From Propionicimonas sp. (GTDB lineage Bacteria > Actinomycetota > Actinomycetes > Propionibacteriales > Propionibacteriaceae): 43,915 nucleotides of DNA. The position numbers were made by a program, and so were the translations under genes. The notes beneath the pieces were generated by a model. It saw nothing but the letters and a program-made list of their open reading frames with translations, ran no database searches and was not told the DNA's origin. Below are positions 24,536 through 32,801 of this stretch, piece by piece; position 1 is the first letter of the stretch; each line of letters starts with the position of its first letter. The stretch spans positions 1-43,915 of the forward strand of contig NZ_JARKPQ010000177.1 in NCBI RefSeq assembly GCF_029975155.1, in the 5' to 3' direction.

Positions 24536-26385
24536 CAAAAGTGAAGACCGTCGACCATGTCGTGATCCGGTTCGCCGGTGACTCGGGCGACGGCATGCAG
24601 TTGACCGGCGACCGGTTCACCCATGACACCGCGGTGGCCGGCAACGACTTCTCCACCCTGCCGAACTTTCCCGCGGAGATCCGGGCACCGGCCGGCACCG
24701 TCGCGGGGGTGTCCAGCTTCCAGCTGCACTTCGCCGACTTCGACATCCGCACGCCCGGCGACCGGCCCGACGTCCTGGTGGCGATGAACCCGGCCGCACT
24801 GAAGGCGAACCTCGGTGACCTCCCCCGTGGCGGGCTGATCATCGCCGACACGGCCGACTTCACCCCGCGCAACCTCGCCAAGGTCGGCTACAGCTCCGAC
24901 CCGCTCACCGACGGCACCCTCGCCGACTACCAGGTGCACGCCCTGGACCTGTCGGGCCAGGCCAGCGCCGCGGTCGCGACGCTGGGGCTGGGCCGCAAGG
25001 ACGCCGCGCGCACGAAGAACATGTACGCGCTGGGCCTGCTCGACTGGCTGTACCACCGTCCGACCGAGGGCACGATCGACTTCCTCGAGCGCAAGTTCGC
25101 CAGCGCCCCGCAGATCCGGGACGCCAACATCGCCGCGTTCAAGGCCGGCTATGCCTTCGGTGAGACCACGGAGATGTTCGCCAACCGGTACAAGGTGGCG
25201 GCCGCCCCCGTGGCCGGGGGCACCTACCGGCAGATCACCGGCAACCGGGCGCTCGCCTACGGCCTGATGGCCGGGGCGGCCCGCGCGGGGCTGCAGCTGT
25301 TCCTCGGCGCGTACCCGATCACCCCCGCGTCCGATGTGCTGCACCACCTGGCCACGGCCAAGGACGCGGGCGTGCTCACGTTCCAGGCCGAGGACGAGAT
25401 CGCCGCGGTCGGGGCGGCGCTGGGCGCGTCCTTCGCCGGGCAGCTCGGGGTGACCGCGACATCGGGGCCGGGGCTCGCGCTCAAGATGGAGACGATCGGC
25501 CTGGCGGTGATGTTGGAACTGCCGCTGGTGATCTGCGACATCCAGCGGGCGGGCCCGGCCACGGGCATGCCCACCAAGACCGAGCAGGCCGACCTCACCC
25601 AGGCCCTGTTCGGGCGGCACGGTGAGGCCCCGCTGCCGGTGATCGCCGCGCAGTCGCCGGGCGACTGCTTCAACGCCGCCTACGAGGCGGTGAAGATCGC
25701 CGTCGACTACCGGACCCCGGTGATCCTGCTGTCCGACGGCTACCTGGCCAACGGCGCCGAACCGTGGGCGGTGCCCGACCTGGCCGCGCTGCCGCCGATC
25801 GATCCGGCGTTCGCCACCGAGCCGAACCGCCCCGACGGCGAGTTCTGGCCCTACCTGCGCGACGACAAGCTCGCCCGGGCCTGGGCTGCGCCGGGGACCC
25901 CGGGGCTGGAGCACCGGATCGGCGGCATCGAGAAGGCGGACGGGACCGGCGCGGTCTCCTACGACCCGGCCAACCACGAGTTCATGGTGAATCTGCGCCA
26001 GCAGAAGGTGGACGGCGTCCGGGCGGTCGTCCCCGATGTCGTCGTCGACGACCCCAGCGGGCAGGCCAAGGTGCTCGTGCTCGGCTGGGGATCCACCTAC
26101 GGTCCGATCTCCGCCGCGGCGCGCCGCGTCCGGACGGGCGGACGCAACGTGGCCACCGCCCACCTGCGCCACCTCAACCCCCTGCCGGGAAACCTGGGAG
26201 ACGTGCTCCGCCGCTACGACCGGGTGCTCGTCCCGGAGATGAACCTTGGCCAGCTGGCCATGGTGCTGCGCGCGAGGTACCTGGTGGACGTGCAGCCGTA
26301 CTCGCGGGTGCGGGGCCTGCCGATCTCGCTGTCGGAGCTGGCCGCGGACCTGGCGGAACTGATCGACTGGGAGGAATCGAAGTGA
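24532..26385 (+). CDS. korA: 2-oxoacid:ferredoxin oxidoreductase, alpha subunit (gamma-alpha fusion)
   Basis: A 617-residue fused gamma-alpha subunit, most like 2-oxoglutarate:ferredoxin oxidoreductase (KorA). Residues 1 to about 190 are the gamma domain (VIRFAGDSGDGMQLTGDRF, GVSSFQLHFADFDI). The alpha pyrimidine-binding domain follows (LFLGAYPITPASDVLHHLA, DEIAAVGAALGASFAG, ATSGPGLALKMETIGLAVM). With KorB it would oxidise a 2-oxoacid with CoA and reduce ferredoxin. The ATG at 24532 overlaps the chelatase stop (ATGA), so it is translationally linked to the sulfur genes. In actinobacteria KorAB often stands alone; this linkage is notable. Confidence 0.93.
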   Translation: MTKVKTVDHVVIRFAGDSGDGMQLTGDRFTHDTAVAGNDFSTLPNFPAEIRAPAGTVAGVSSFQLHFADFDIRTPGDRPDVLVAMNPAALKANLGDLPRGGLIIADTADFTPRNLAKVGYSSDPLTDGTLADYQVHALDLSGQASAAVATLGLGRKDAARTKNMYALGLLDWLYHRPTEGTIDFLERKFASAPQIRDANIAAFKAGYAFGETTEMFANRYKVAAAPVAGGTYRQITGNRALAYGLMAGAARAGLQLFLGAYPITPASDVLHHLATAKDAGVLTFQAEDEIAAVGAALGASFAGQLGVTATSGPGLALKMETIGLAVMLELPLVICDIQRAGPATGMPTKTEQADLTQALFGRHGEAPLPVIAAQSPGDCFNAAYEAVKIAVDYRTPVILLSDGYLANGAEPWAVPDLAALPPIDPAFATEPNRPDGEFWPYLRDDKLARAWAAPGTPGLEHRIGGIEKADGTGAVSYDPANHEFMVNLRQQKVDGVRAVVPDVVVDDPSGQAKVLVLGWGSTYGPISAAARRVRTGGRNVATAHLRHLNPLPGNLGDVLRRYDRVLVPEMNLGQLAMVLRARYLVDVQPYSRVRGLPISLSELAADLAELIDWEESK

Positions 26386-27431
26386 CCGCGGCGACGCCCG
26401 GCAAGGGCCTGGCAGGGGTGCCGTTGAGCGTCACCCCGCTCAACCGCAAGGACTTCACCTCCGACCAGGAGGTGCGCTGGTGTCCGGGCTGCGGCGACTA
26501 TGCCGTCCTGGCCACATTCCAGGGGCTGATGCCGCAGCTGGGCATCCGCAGGGAGAACACGGTGATCGTCTCGGGCATCGGCTGCTCGTCGCGGTTCCCG
26601 TACTACGTGGACACCTACGGCATGCACTCGATCCACGGCCGCGCTCCGGCGATCGCCACGGGTGTCGCGATGACCCGCCCGGACCTCGCGGTGTGGGTGG
26701 TCACCGGGGACGGGGACGCGCTGAGCATCGGCGGCAACCACCTGATCCACGCGCTGCGGCGGAACGTGAACATCACGATCATGCTGTTCAACAACCGCAT
26801 CTACGGGCTCACCAAGGGGCAGTACTCCCCCACGTCCGAGCAGGGAAAGGTGACCAAGTCGACCCCGGCCGGCTCGGTGGACCGCCCGTTCAACCCGATC
26901 TCGCTCGCGCTGGGGGCGGAGGCGACCTTCGTGGCGCGGACGGTGGACTCGCACCGCGCGCACCTGACCGAGGTGCTGACCGCCGCGATCAGCCACCGCG
27001 GCGCTGCACTGGTGGAGATCTACCAGAACTGCCCGATCTTCAACGACGGCGCGTTCGACGCCCTGAAGTCGGCGGACGGCGGGCTGATTCCGCTCGTACA
27101 CGGCCAGCCGATCACCGTCGGGCCCGACAACTCCCGCGGTGTGGTGCGGGACGCGGCCGGCCACCTGGCGATCGCCGATGTCGCGGAGGTGGGCCTGGAG
27201 AACGTGCTGGTGCACGACGCCCACGCCGACGACCCGGGCCTGGCGTTCGCGATCTCCCGGTTGACGGACACCGCCGGCCTGCACACCTCGCCGATCGGCA
27301 TCTTCCGCGACGTCGACCGCCCCACCTACGACGACCTGGCTCGCGGTCAGGTGCGCACCCAGGGCGACCCCGCCGAGCGGCTGGCCGCCCTGCAGGCGAT
27401 GATCACCGGCTCGGACACCTGGACGGTCTGA
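26382..27431 (+). CDS. korB: 2-oxoacid:ferredoxin oxidoreductase, beta subunit
   Basis: A 349-residue thiamine-diphosphate and 4Fe-4S subunit. Cluster cysteines lie in RWCPGCGDYAVL, SGIGCSSRFPYYV and YQNCPIFNDG, and the ThDP motif is GDGDALSIGGNHLIHALRRN ending in N-N. The start is GTG 26382, overlapping korA by 4 bases. The C-terminal DDLARGQVRT and GSDTWTV end is important: a decayed copy of it lies at 39087-39186, beyond the carbohydrate genes. Confidence 0.93.
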   Translation: MTAATPGKGLAGVPLSVTPLNRKDFTSDQEVRWCPGCGDYAVLATFQGLMPQLGIRRENTVIVSGIGCSSRFPYYVDTYGMHSIHGRAPAIATGVAMTRPDLAVWVVTGDGDALSIGGNHLIHALRRNVNITIMLFNNRIYGLTKGQYSPTSEQGKVTKSTPAGSVDRPFNPISLALGAEATFVARTVDSHRAHLTEVLTAAISHRGAALVEIYQNCPIFNDGAFDALKSADGGLIPLVHGQPITVGPDNSRGVVRDAAGHLAIADVAEVGLENVLVHDAHADDPGLAFAISRLTDTAGLHTSPIGIFRDVDRPTYDDLARGQVRTQGDPAERLAALQAMITGSDTWTV

Positions 27432-27466
27432 ACCCGCCCGAGACGCCGAGCGGCCGCGCACAGAAA

Positions 27467-28399
27467 TCAGTTGTTGTCGGGCGCGCCGACCTGCCATTGG
27501 CGCTGGCCGAGTGGCGGCCGCAGGGACAGGAACCGTTCGAGCACTGCGTCATCGAGCGGGGACTCGGCTGCCCGGACCGCGGATTCCAGGTGCCTCAACG
27601 TGCTGACGCCGACGACGGTGGTGGGCGCGCCCGAGCGCTGGATGGAGTACTGGTTGGCCAGGAAGGCGATATCGATGCCGAGCGTGGCTGCCAGGTCGAC
27701 CATCCGCACGGCCGCCTCCTGGACCACCACGGGTGCGTGGTGACCGGGGTCCAGCGCGGTCTTGGCGGGCGTGAGAAGTCCGAGTGCGACTGCCGCCGCG
27801 TTGATCAGACCGATCCCCCGTTCCCGGGCGACCGGCAGCAACTCGGTGGTCAGTGAGTCGTCCAGCAAGGTTGCCTTGGCATAGGTGAGAATCACGTCGA
27901 CATCGGTCTCGGCCAGCACGCGGGAAAAGGTCTTGATCGGATAGCCGGTCATCCCGATGAAACAGCATTTTCCCTCTTCCTTGAGCCGCACCAATTCCGC
28001 AAACGAGTCGGTGAGCACGGGGTTGAGGTCGACGTATTCTATGTCATGCAATTGCAGGACGTCCACGTACTCCGTGTTCAGGAGACGCAGGCTGTCCTCG
28101 ACGCTGCGCCGGATGCGTGCCGGGGTGTAGTCGAAGTCGCTGATCGAGTAGCGTCCGGCCTTGGTGGCCAGAATCACCTTGTCCCTTTTCGCGGGCGTGA
28201 GCGCCCGGCCGAGCAGATACTCGGCGCGGCCGTAGACCGGAGCAGTGTCGATGAGGTTGATGCCGGCGTCGACGGCCTCGTTCACCAGTCGCACCGCCTC
28301 GGCCTCGGGCACCGGATCAGAGCTGCGGCCGAGCGGGCCCGTGCCCAGCGCGACGACGGAGACGTCCAGGCCTGTGGAGCCCAATCTGGCGTATTGCAT
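27467..28399 (-). CDS. Aldo/keto reductase
   Basis: A 310-residue AKR-fold NAD(P)-dependent oxidoreductase, like the D-threo-aldose 1-dehydrogenase/L-fucose dehydrogenase group. The catalytic tetrad is Asp51 and Tyr56 (LIDTAPVYGRAEYLLG), Lys80 (ILATKAGRY) and His118 (VLQLHDIEYVD). The start is ATG 28397-28399 with a strong AGGAGGG upstream. It follows the LacI gene by 21 bases and is probably co-transcribed with it, divergent from the transport operon. It likely acts on a free aldose or a keto-sugar released by that pathway. Its stop is 35 bases from the convergent korB stop. Confidence 0.9.
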   Translation of the reverse strand: MQYARLGSTGLDVSVVALGTGPLGRSSDPVPEAEAVRLVNEAVDAGINLIDTAPVYGRAEYLLGRALTPAKRDKVILATKAGRYSISDFDYTPARIRRSVEDSLRLLNTEYVDVLQLHDIEYVDLNPVLTDSFAELVRLKEEGKCCFIGMTGYPIKTFSRVLAETDVDVILTYAKATLLDDSLTTELLPVARERGIGLINAAAVALGLLTPAKTALDPGHHAPVVVQEAAVRMVDLAATLGIDIAFLANQYSIQRSGAPTTVVGVSTLRHLESAVRAAESPLDDAVLERFLSLRPPLGQRQWQVGAPDNN

Positions 28400-28420
28400 G
28401 TCCCTCCTAAAGTGCAATCG

Positions 28421-29401
28421 TCAACCGGAGTTCCGAATGGTCAAGAACGGCTCGACAATCACCTCGCGCGCACTGCGGTCGGGCGATTCCAGCCGGTCCA
28501 GCAGGAGCTGCACGGCTTTCGCACCCATTTCCTGCGCATTCTGATTCACCGAGGTCAAGGAGAACTGCGGCATCTCGGCCAGGTGGGTGTCATCGAACCC
28601 GATGACCTGGACCCGGTCACCGACACCGACCCCCGCCCCCCGCAGGGCAGTGATCAGGTTGATCGCGATCTGGTCGTTGTGGGCGGCGATGGTCAGAGGT
28701 GCTGCGCCGCCGGCCAGGGCCACCGCGGCCTCGACCGAGTCCAGCTGCGAGTACTCCAGCCTGCCGGCGGCCGCCTGCTCCAGACAGGAGTTGCGGTATT
28801 CGATGGTCTCCCGGCCGGTGACCCAGACCCCGAGACTGGCGATCCGGGTCGATCCCCGCCGCAACGCGCGTTCGACGATCAAGGCCGCGGCTGCGGGTTC
28901 GTCGACATGAACGGTGTCAGCCAGCCCGCCGACCCGGCGGGCACCGATGACGACGGTGGGAAGCTGTCTGGCGTACTCCTGCAGGGTGCGGGCGCTGCTG
29001 GCCGGGGTGACGGCGATGAGCCCGGCGGTCCGCAACTCGCGCAACCGGCGTACGAGCCGGCGCTCCCGCTCCCGGTAGTTGGACGTGGCGTCCTGGGTAC
29101 CGCCGGTGTGCGTGATCAGCGTCAGCAGTCCATGGACCTCGGCGAGCCGCTCGATCGGCTCGAGGATGCCCTCGAAGAAGGAGTTGCGCAGGTTGGGCAG
29201 CAGCACCCCGACGGCCATGGCCCGGCCGCCGGCGAGACTGGCCGCCGAGACGTCGCGCACATAACCCAGTTCAGCAGCGGCGGCCAGCACGCGCTTCTTG
29301 GTCTCCTCCGCGACCAGCGGGGAATCCGAGAGCGCCATGGAGACCAGTGACCGGGAAATGCCCAGGTGGTCGGCCAGACCCTTCTGGTTGATGGTGCTCA
29401 C
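28421..29401 (-). CDS. LacI-family regulator of the carbohydrate island
   Basis: A 326-residue LacI/GalR protein. The N-terminal helix-turn-helix is QKGLADHLGISRSLVSMALS, the hinge region includes AASLAGGRAMAVGVLLPN, and a sugar-binding domain follows. It starts with GTG 29399-29401 after GGAGGAAG. It is divergent from the nine-gene operon. The intergenic region has two copies of a TTGACACGCGT-type operator, one covering the -35 boxes of both promoters, so the protein probably represses both its own unit and the operon until a sugar ligand binds. Confidence 0.92.
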   Translation of the reverse strand: MSTINQKGLADHLGISRSLVSMALSDSPLVAEETKKRVLAAAAELGYVRDVSAASLAGGRAMAVGVLLPNLRNSFFEGILEPIERLAEVHGLLTLITHTGGTQDATSNYRERERRLVRRLRELRTAGLIAVTPASSARTLQEYARQLPTVVIGARRVGGLADTVHVDEPAAAALIVERALRRGSTRIASLGVWVTGRETIEYRNSCLEQAAAGRLEYSQLDSVEAAVALAGGAAPLTIAAHNDQIAINLITALRGAGVGVGDRVQVIGFDDTHLAEMPQFSLTSVNQNAQEMGAKAVQLLLDRLESPDRSAREVIVEPFLTIRNSG

Positions 29402-29482
29402 GACGCTTCCTCCTTGCTGCGGACGCAGGCTACTCCCACACCTCCGTGCCGGCGGACGTCTGTACCAAGCGCCAATGTAAGA

Positions 29483-29512
29483 ATGTTAGCCCAGACTATT
29501 GACACGCGTCAA
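29483..29512 (-). promoter_or_regulatory. Promoter for the LacI-AKR unit
   Basis: On the minus strand TTGACG (29507-29512) and TAACAT (29483-29488) are spaced by 18 bases. The -35 box is the right half of the operator palindrome at 29499-29512. Confidence 0.6.
29499..29512. promoter_or_regulatory. LacI operator O1, shared by both divergent promoters
   Basis: TTGACACGCGTCAA is a near-perfect inverted repeat with outer arms TTGAC and GTCAA. It contains the -35 hexamers of both divergent promoters, so one bound repressor would silence both units. Confidence 0.65.
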
Positions 29513-29527
29513 TTCGCCTCATAGGGT
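29499..29527 (+). promoter_or_regulatory. Promoter for the nine-gene carbohydrate operon
   Basis: A consensus -35 TTGACA (29499-29504) and TAGGGT (29522-29527) are spaced by 17 bases. Transcription should start near 29534, just upstream of the second operator at 29541-29554. Confidence 0.7.
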
Positions 29528-29540
29528 CACCGACCAAGGC

Positions 29541-29554
29541 TTCACGCGTGTCAA
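29541..29554. promoter_or_regulatory. LacI operator O2
   Basis: TTCACGCGTGTCAA is the reverse complement of TTGACACGCGTGAA and differs from O1 at one position. Its centre is 42 bp from that of O1, about four helical turns, placing both on one face. It lies just after the predicted start of the plus-strand transcript. Confidence 0.6.
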
Positions 29555-29599
29555 AGCGTTCGGCCACAGGGATGCCAACGATGGGGTCAGGAGGAACTC

Positions 29600-30634
29600 G
29601 TGAGCGAGCTGGCAGCGAGGTCTCGCGCGGTCACGGTCCTCAACATCGCCATCGTCGGCGCCGGAAAGATCGCCACCGTCCACGCCGACAGCGTGCGGCG
29701 CAATCCTGGAACCCGGTTGACCTGGGTGGCCAGTCCCAGCCTGGACGCGGCCGAACGCCTGGCCGCTCGCGAGGCGAAGGCCACGCAGGATGCCTACGAG
29801 GCCATCAGCGCCCCGGACGTGGACGCGATCATCGTGTCATCGATCACCCCGACGCACGTGGAGTACATCCTGGCCGGGGTGCACGCCGGCAAGGCGGTCC
29901 TGTGCGAGAAGCCCGTGGACCTGGACCTCGCCCGCGCACAGGACTGCCTGCGTCAGGTGGAGGCGGCCGGGGGGACGGTGCAGATCGGCTTCAACCGGCG
30001 CTTCGACCCGACCATCGCCGAGATGCACGAACGCGTCGCGTCCGGTGAGATCGGCCCGCTCGAACAGCTGACGATCGTGTCTCGCGACCACCAACCGCCG
30101 CCGCTGGCCTACGTCCCGGTATCCGGAGGCATCTTCAGGGACATGACGATCCACGACCTCGACCTGGTCAGGTTCTTCCTGGGAGAGATCAAGTCCGTGT
30201 ACGCCGTGGGGCAGCACGTGGCGGACTCGCAGGTCAAGGAGCTGGGCGATTTCGACGGTGCCGTCGTGGTGCTCCAGGCCGCGTCCGGCTCGGTCGCCAC
30301 CATCGTCAACGAACGCCACTGCAGCTACGGCTGGGACCAGCGCATCGAGGCATTCGGTCCGCTCGGTGCCCTGCGGTCGGGTAATCAGCACCGGACGTCG
30401 CTGACCGTCTCCAACGCGACCGTCAACGACGCGGCGGAGCGGGTGCTGAGCACCAACTCAGAGCGCTACGGCGCTGCTTTCGCCCGGGAACTGGACGCCT
30501 TCGCCGCGTCGGTCGAACGAGGCGAGCCCTGTTCCCCAGGTCTGCGCGACGGCGTGGCGGCGCTCGAGTTGGCCGAGAGGGCCGCGCACCTGGCCCACCG
30601 CAACCACGACACGAACGGAGGCCGGTCGAAGTGA
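29600..30634 (+). CDS. Gfo/Idh/MocA-family oxidoreductase (inositol 2-dehydrogenase-like)
   Basis: A 344-residue NAD(P)-dependent sugar or cyclitol dehydrogenase. The Rossmann motif IAIVGAGKIATVHADSVRR starts near residue 16, the catalytic lysine lies in the classic EKP motif (LCEKPVD, Lys104), and GGIFRDMTIHDLDLVRFF is close to the catalytic His motif of myo-inositol 2-dehydrogenase. The start is GTG 29600 with AGGAGG upstream. It is the first gene of the island operon and overlaps the next gene by 4 bases. Inositol, a glucoside or another polyol are all possible substrates. Confidence 0.9.
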   Translation: MSELAARSRAVTVLNIAIVGAGKIATVHADSVRRNPGTRLTWVASPSLDAAERLAAREAKATQDAYEAISAPDVDAIIVSSITPTHVEYILAGVHAGKAVLCEKPVDLDLARAQDCLRQVEAAGGTVQIGFNRRFDPTIAEMHERVASGEIGPLEQLTIVSRDHQPPPLAYVPVSGGIFRDMTIHDLDLVRFFLGEIKSVYAVGQHVADSQVKELGDFDGAVVVLQAASGSVATIVNERHCSYGWDQRIEAFGPLGALRSGNQHRTSLTVSNATVNDAAERVLSTNSERYGAAFARELDAFAASVERGEPCSPGLRDGVAALELAERAAHLAHRNHDTNGGRSK

Positions 30635-31524
30635 ATCAGCTACCCGGCATGGGCGCCGGCCTGAAGACGTCGATGAATGTGACGACCACGTTCCACGGCA
30701 ACGTGGTGAACGACATCCGGATCGCCAAGGAGGCCGGCTTCGCCGGCATCGAGTTGCAGAGTCCGAAGCTGTACCGCTACCTCGCGCTCGGCCTGCCGCT
30801 GGACGCGCTGCTGCCCAGGCTGAACGGGCTGGTGGTGAGCGCGGTCGGCGCCCTGCAGGAGGACGAGCCGGAGATCGTCACCCGCGAAGCCGTCCGCCTC
30901 GCGGAGATCACCGCGGCACTCGGCGCACCGATGATGCAGATGTGCACGGGTCCGGTGGACCCCGAGGTGGTCAAGGACTTCCGTGCCGGGCGGCTGAGGC
31001 CCGAGGACCGGCGTTACCGGGGCGCGCTGGGGCTGAGCGATCGCGAGGCACTGGAGTGGACGGCGAAGAACGTCGCCCTCGCCGCCGACATCGCGGCGGA
31101 CCACGGGATCGGGGTCTGCCTCGAACCGCTGGGCTGGGCGCCGGTGAACAGCGTCGGGCAGGCCGTTCAGATCCTTGAGCTGATCAACCGTCCCAACGTC
31201 GGGATCAACATCGATTTCTGGCACTTCTACGTCGCCGGCGACACCCCCGAGGACATCGCCAGACTCGACCCGTCGATCATCAGCACGATTCACGTCGACG
31301 ACGGACTTCCGGTGGCTCCCGGTGACGTGCCAGATCAGGCGCATCACCGCAATGTGTGGACCGGTGGCGGGGTCATTCCGATCCAGGAGTGGGTGGACGC
31401 GGTGAAGTCCACCGGCTTCGACGGCTGGTACTGCACGGAGATCTTCTGCGCCAAGGCGGCCGAACTCGACTTCCTCGAGGTCGCGCGCACCCTGCGCGGG
31501 GTGCTGGAGATCCTGTTGACCTGA
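30631..31524 (+). CDS. TIM-barrel sugar isomerase/epimerase (xylose isomerase-like)
   Basis: A 297-residue protein of the AP-endonuclease-2/sugar phosphate isomerase family. The four expected metal ligands are visible: Glu165 (VCLEPLG), Asp195 (GINIDFWHF), His221 (STIHVDD) and Glu270 (WYCTEIF). It starts with GTG 30631 and overlaps the preceding dehydrogenase (GTGA). Members act on inositol intermediates or on 3-keto-glycosides. A dehydrogenase/isomerase pair beside a sugar ABC transporter and LacI recalls the E. coli ycj locus, where a 3-keto-glucoside route operates; that parallel is inference. Confidence 0.88.
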   Translation: MNQLPGMGAGLKTSMNVTTTFHGNVVNDIRIAKEAGFAGIELQSPKLYRYLALGLPLDALLPRLNGLVVSAVGALQEDEPEIVTREAVRLAEITAALGAPMMQMCTGPVDPEVVKDFRAGRLRPEDRRYRGALGLSDREALEWTAKNVALAADIAADHGIGVCLEPLGWAPVNSVGQAVQILELINRPNVGINIDFWHFYVAGDTPEDIARLDPSIISTIHVDDGLPVAPGDVPDQAHHRNVWTGGGVIPIQEWVDAVKSTGFDGWYCTEIFCAKAAELDFLEVARTLRGVLEILLT

Positions 31525-31567
31525 CCGTCCGCCCCGTTCCTCAGGACTCCCAAAGGAAGTGAGAGCA

Positions 31568-32761
31568 ATGAAGCCCTTCGGCATTGGCGTGGTAGGGACC
31601 GGCGACATCAGCCGGGTGTACCTGGACAACCTGAAGAAGTACCCAGAGATCGTCGACGTGGTGGCCGTGACCAACCGCAGCCAGGACAGAGCACGTGCGA
31701 CCGCGCGCGCCCACGGGATCCCTGCGGTCCACGGATCGACCGCGGACCTGGTCGCGGACCCCGCGGTGGACATTGTCCTTTGCCTCACCCCGCCCGCGGC
31801 CCACGCCGCCGTGATGCTGGAGGCGCTACGGGCCGGCAAGCATGCCTATACCGAGAAGACGCTGGCCACCACGGTCGAGGACGGCAGGCTGATCGTGGAG
31901 ACGGCCCGGCGAGCGGGGCTGGCCGCCGGCTGCGCGCCGGACACCGTCCTGGGCGGCCGGGTGCAGACGATGCGCGAGATCGTGGACGCCGGGCGGATCG
32001 GCACCGTCACGGGAGGGATCGCCACCGCGCTCCTCCCGGGCCTGGAGTGGTTCCACAACAGCCCGGTGTTCTACTACGGAGCAGATGTCGGCCCGGTGAT
32101 GGACCTGGGCCCGTACTACCTGGCCACGCTGATCACCTTGCTGGGACCGGTACGCAGGGTGTGCGCGATGAGCTGTCGCGCCCGGGACGAGCGCCCGATC
32201 ATGGCCGGGCCGATGCAGGGCGGGACCATCGCGGTGGAGTCCGACACCAGCGTCTCCGCGTTGCTGGAGTTCGAGAGTTCCGCCCAGGTGACCCTGATGA
32301 TCAGTTGGGACGTCTGGGACTCCGCGGTGCCGAGGCTGGAGCTGTACGGCACCGAAGGCACGCTGAGCGTCCTGGATCCCGACCCGCTGGACGGCCCCAA
32401 CCTGTTCGGCGGCGGCGTGAGCCTGCGCACCAGGGAGCGCGCCCGCTTCGTCGGGTTTCCGCGCCCGGACGCGCCGTCGGAGGCCGAGAGCATCCCGGTG
32501 ACCAGACGGTTCAGCGAGGTCGTCCACGGGGCCAACAGCCGGGGCATCGGTCTGGTCGAGATGGCCTACGCCGTCCGGGCTGGCCGCGCACCTCGGCTGG
32601 CCGCGGAACTGGGACTACATGTGCTCGAGATCGCGAGCGCAGTGCTGCGGTCCGCCACCGAGGGCCGGTTCGTCGAGTTGACGACCACGTGCGAACGGCC
32701 TGAGCCACTGCCGATCGACTTCCCCGAGTGTGAGGGATTCGTCGAGGCACCAGTCGAGTAG
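31568..32761 (+). CDS. Second Gfo/Idh/MocA-family oxidoreductase
   Basis: A 397-residue NAD(P)-dependent dehydrogenase. The Rossmann motif is FGIGVVGTGDISRVYLDNL. The usual EKP motif reads EKT here (HAYTEKTLA), keeping the lysine (Lys97). The substrate-domain DVGPVMDLGPYYLATLI replaces the usual G-G-x-x-x-D-x-x-x-H pattern with an Asp/Tyr version. It is distant from the first dehydrogenase at 29600 and probably acts at another step or on another hydroxyl. The start is ATG 31568, with AAAGGAAG 9 bases upstream; the GTG at 31559 is too close to that site. Confidence 0.88.
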   Translation: MKPFGIGVVGTGDISRVYLDNLKKYPEIVDVVAVTNRSQDRARATARAHGIPAVHGSTADLVADPAVDIVLCLTPPAAHAAVMLEALRAGKHAYTEKTLATTVEDGRLIVETARRAGLAAGCAPDTVLGGRVQTMREIVDAGRIGTVTGGIATALLPGLEWFHNSPVFYYGADVGPVMDLGPYYLATLITLLGPVRRVCAMSCRARDERPIMAGPMQGGTIAVESDTSVSALLEFESSAQVTLMISWDVWDSAVPRLELYGTEGTLSVLDPDPLDGPNLFGGGVSLRTRERARFVGFPRPDAPSEAESIPVTRRFSEVVHGANSRGIGLVEMAYAVRAGRAPRLAAELGLHVLEIASAVLRSATEGRFVELTTTCERPEPLPIDFPECEGFVEAPVE

Positions 32762-32801
32762 GGCGTGCGTCCCGCTACGCCCCTAGTTGAGAGGAAAATC
32801 A

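Noticed and set aside
24457..26172. A 571-codon open frame opposite korA
   Set aside because: korA has clear family motifs in the opposite strand; this frame has none.
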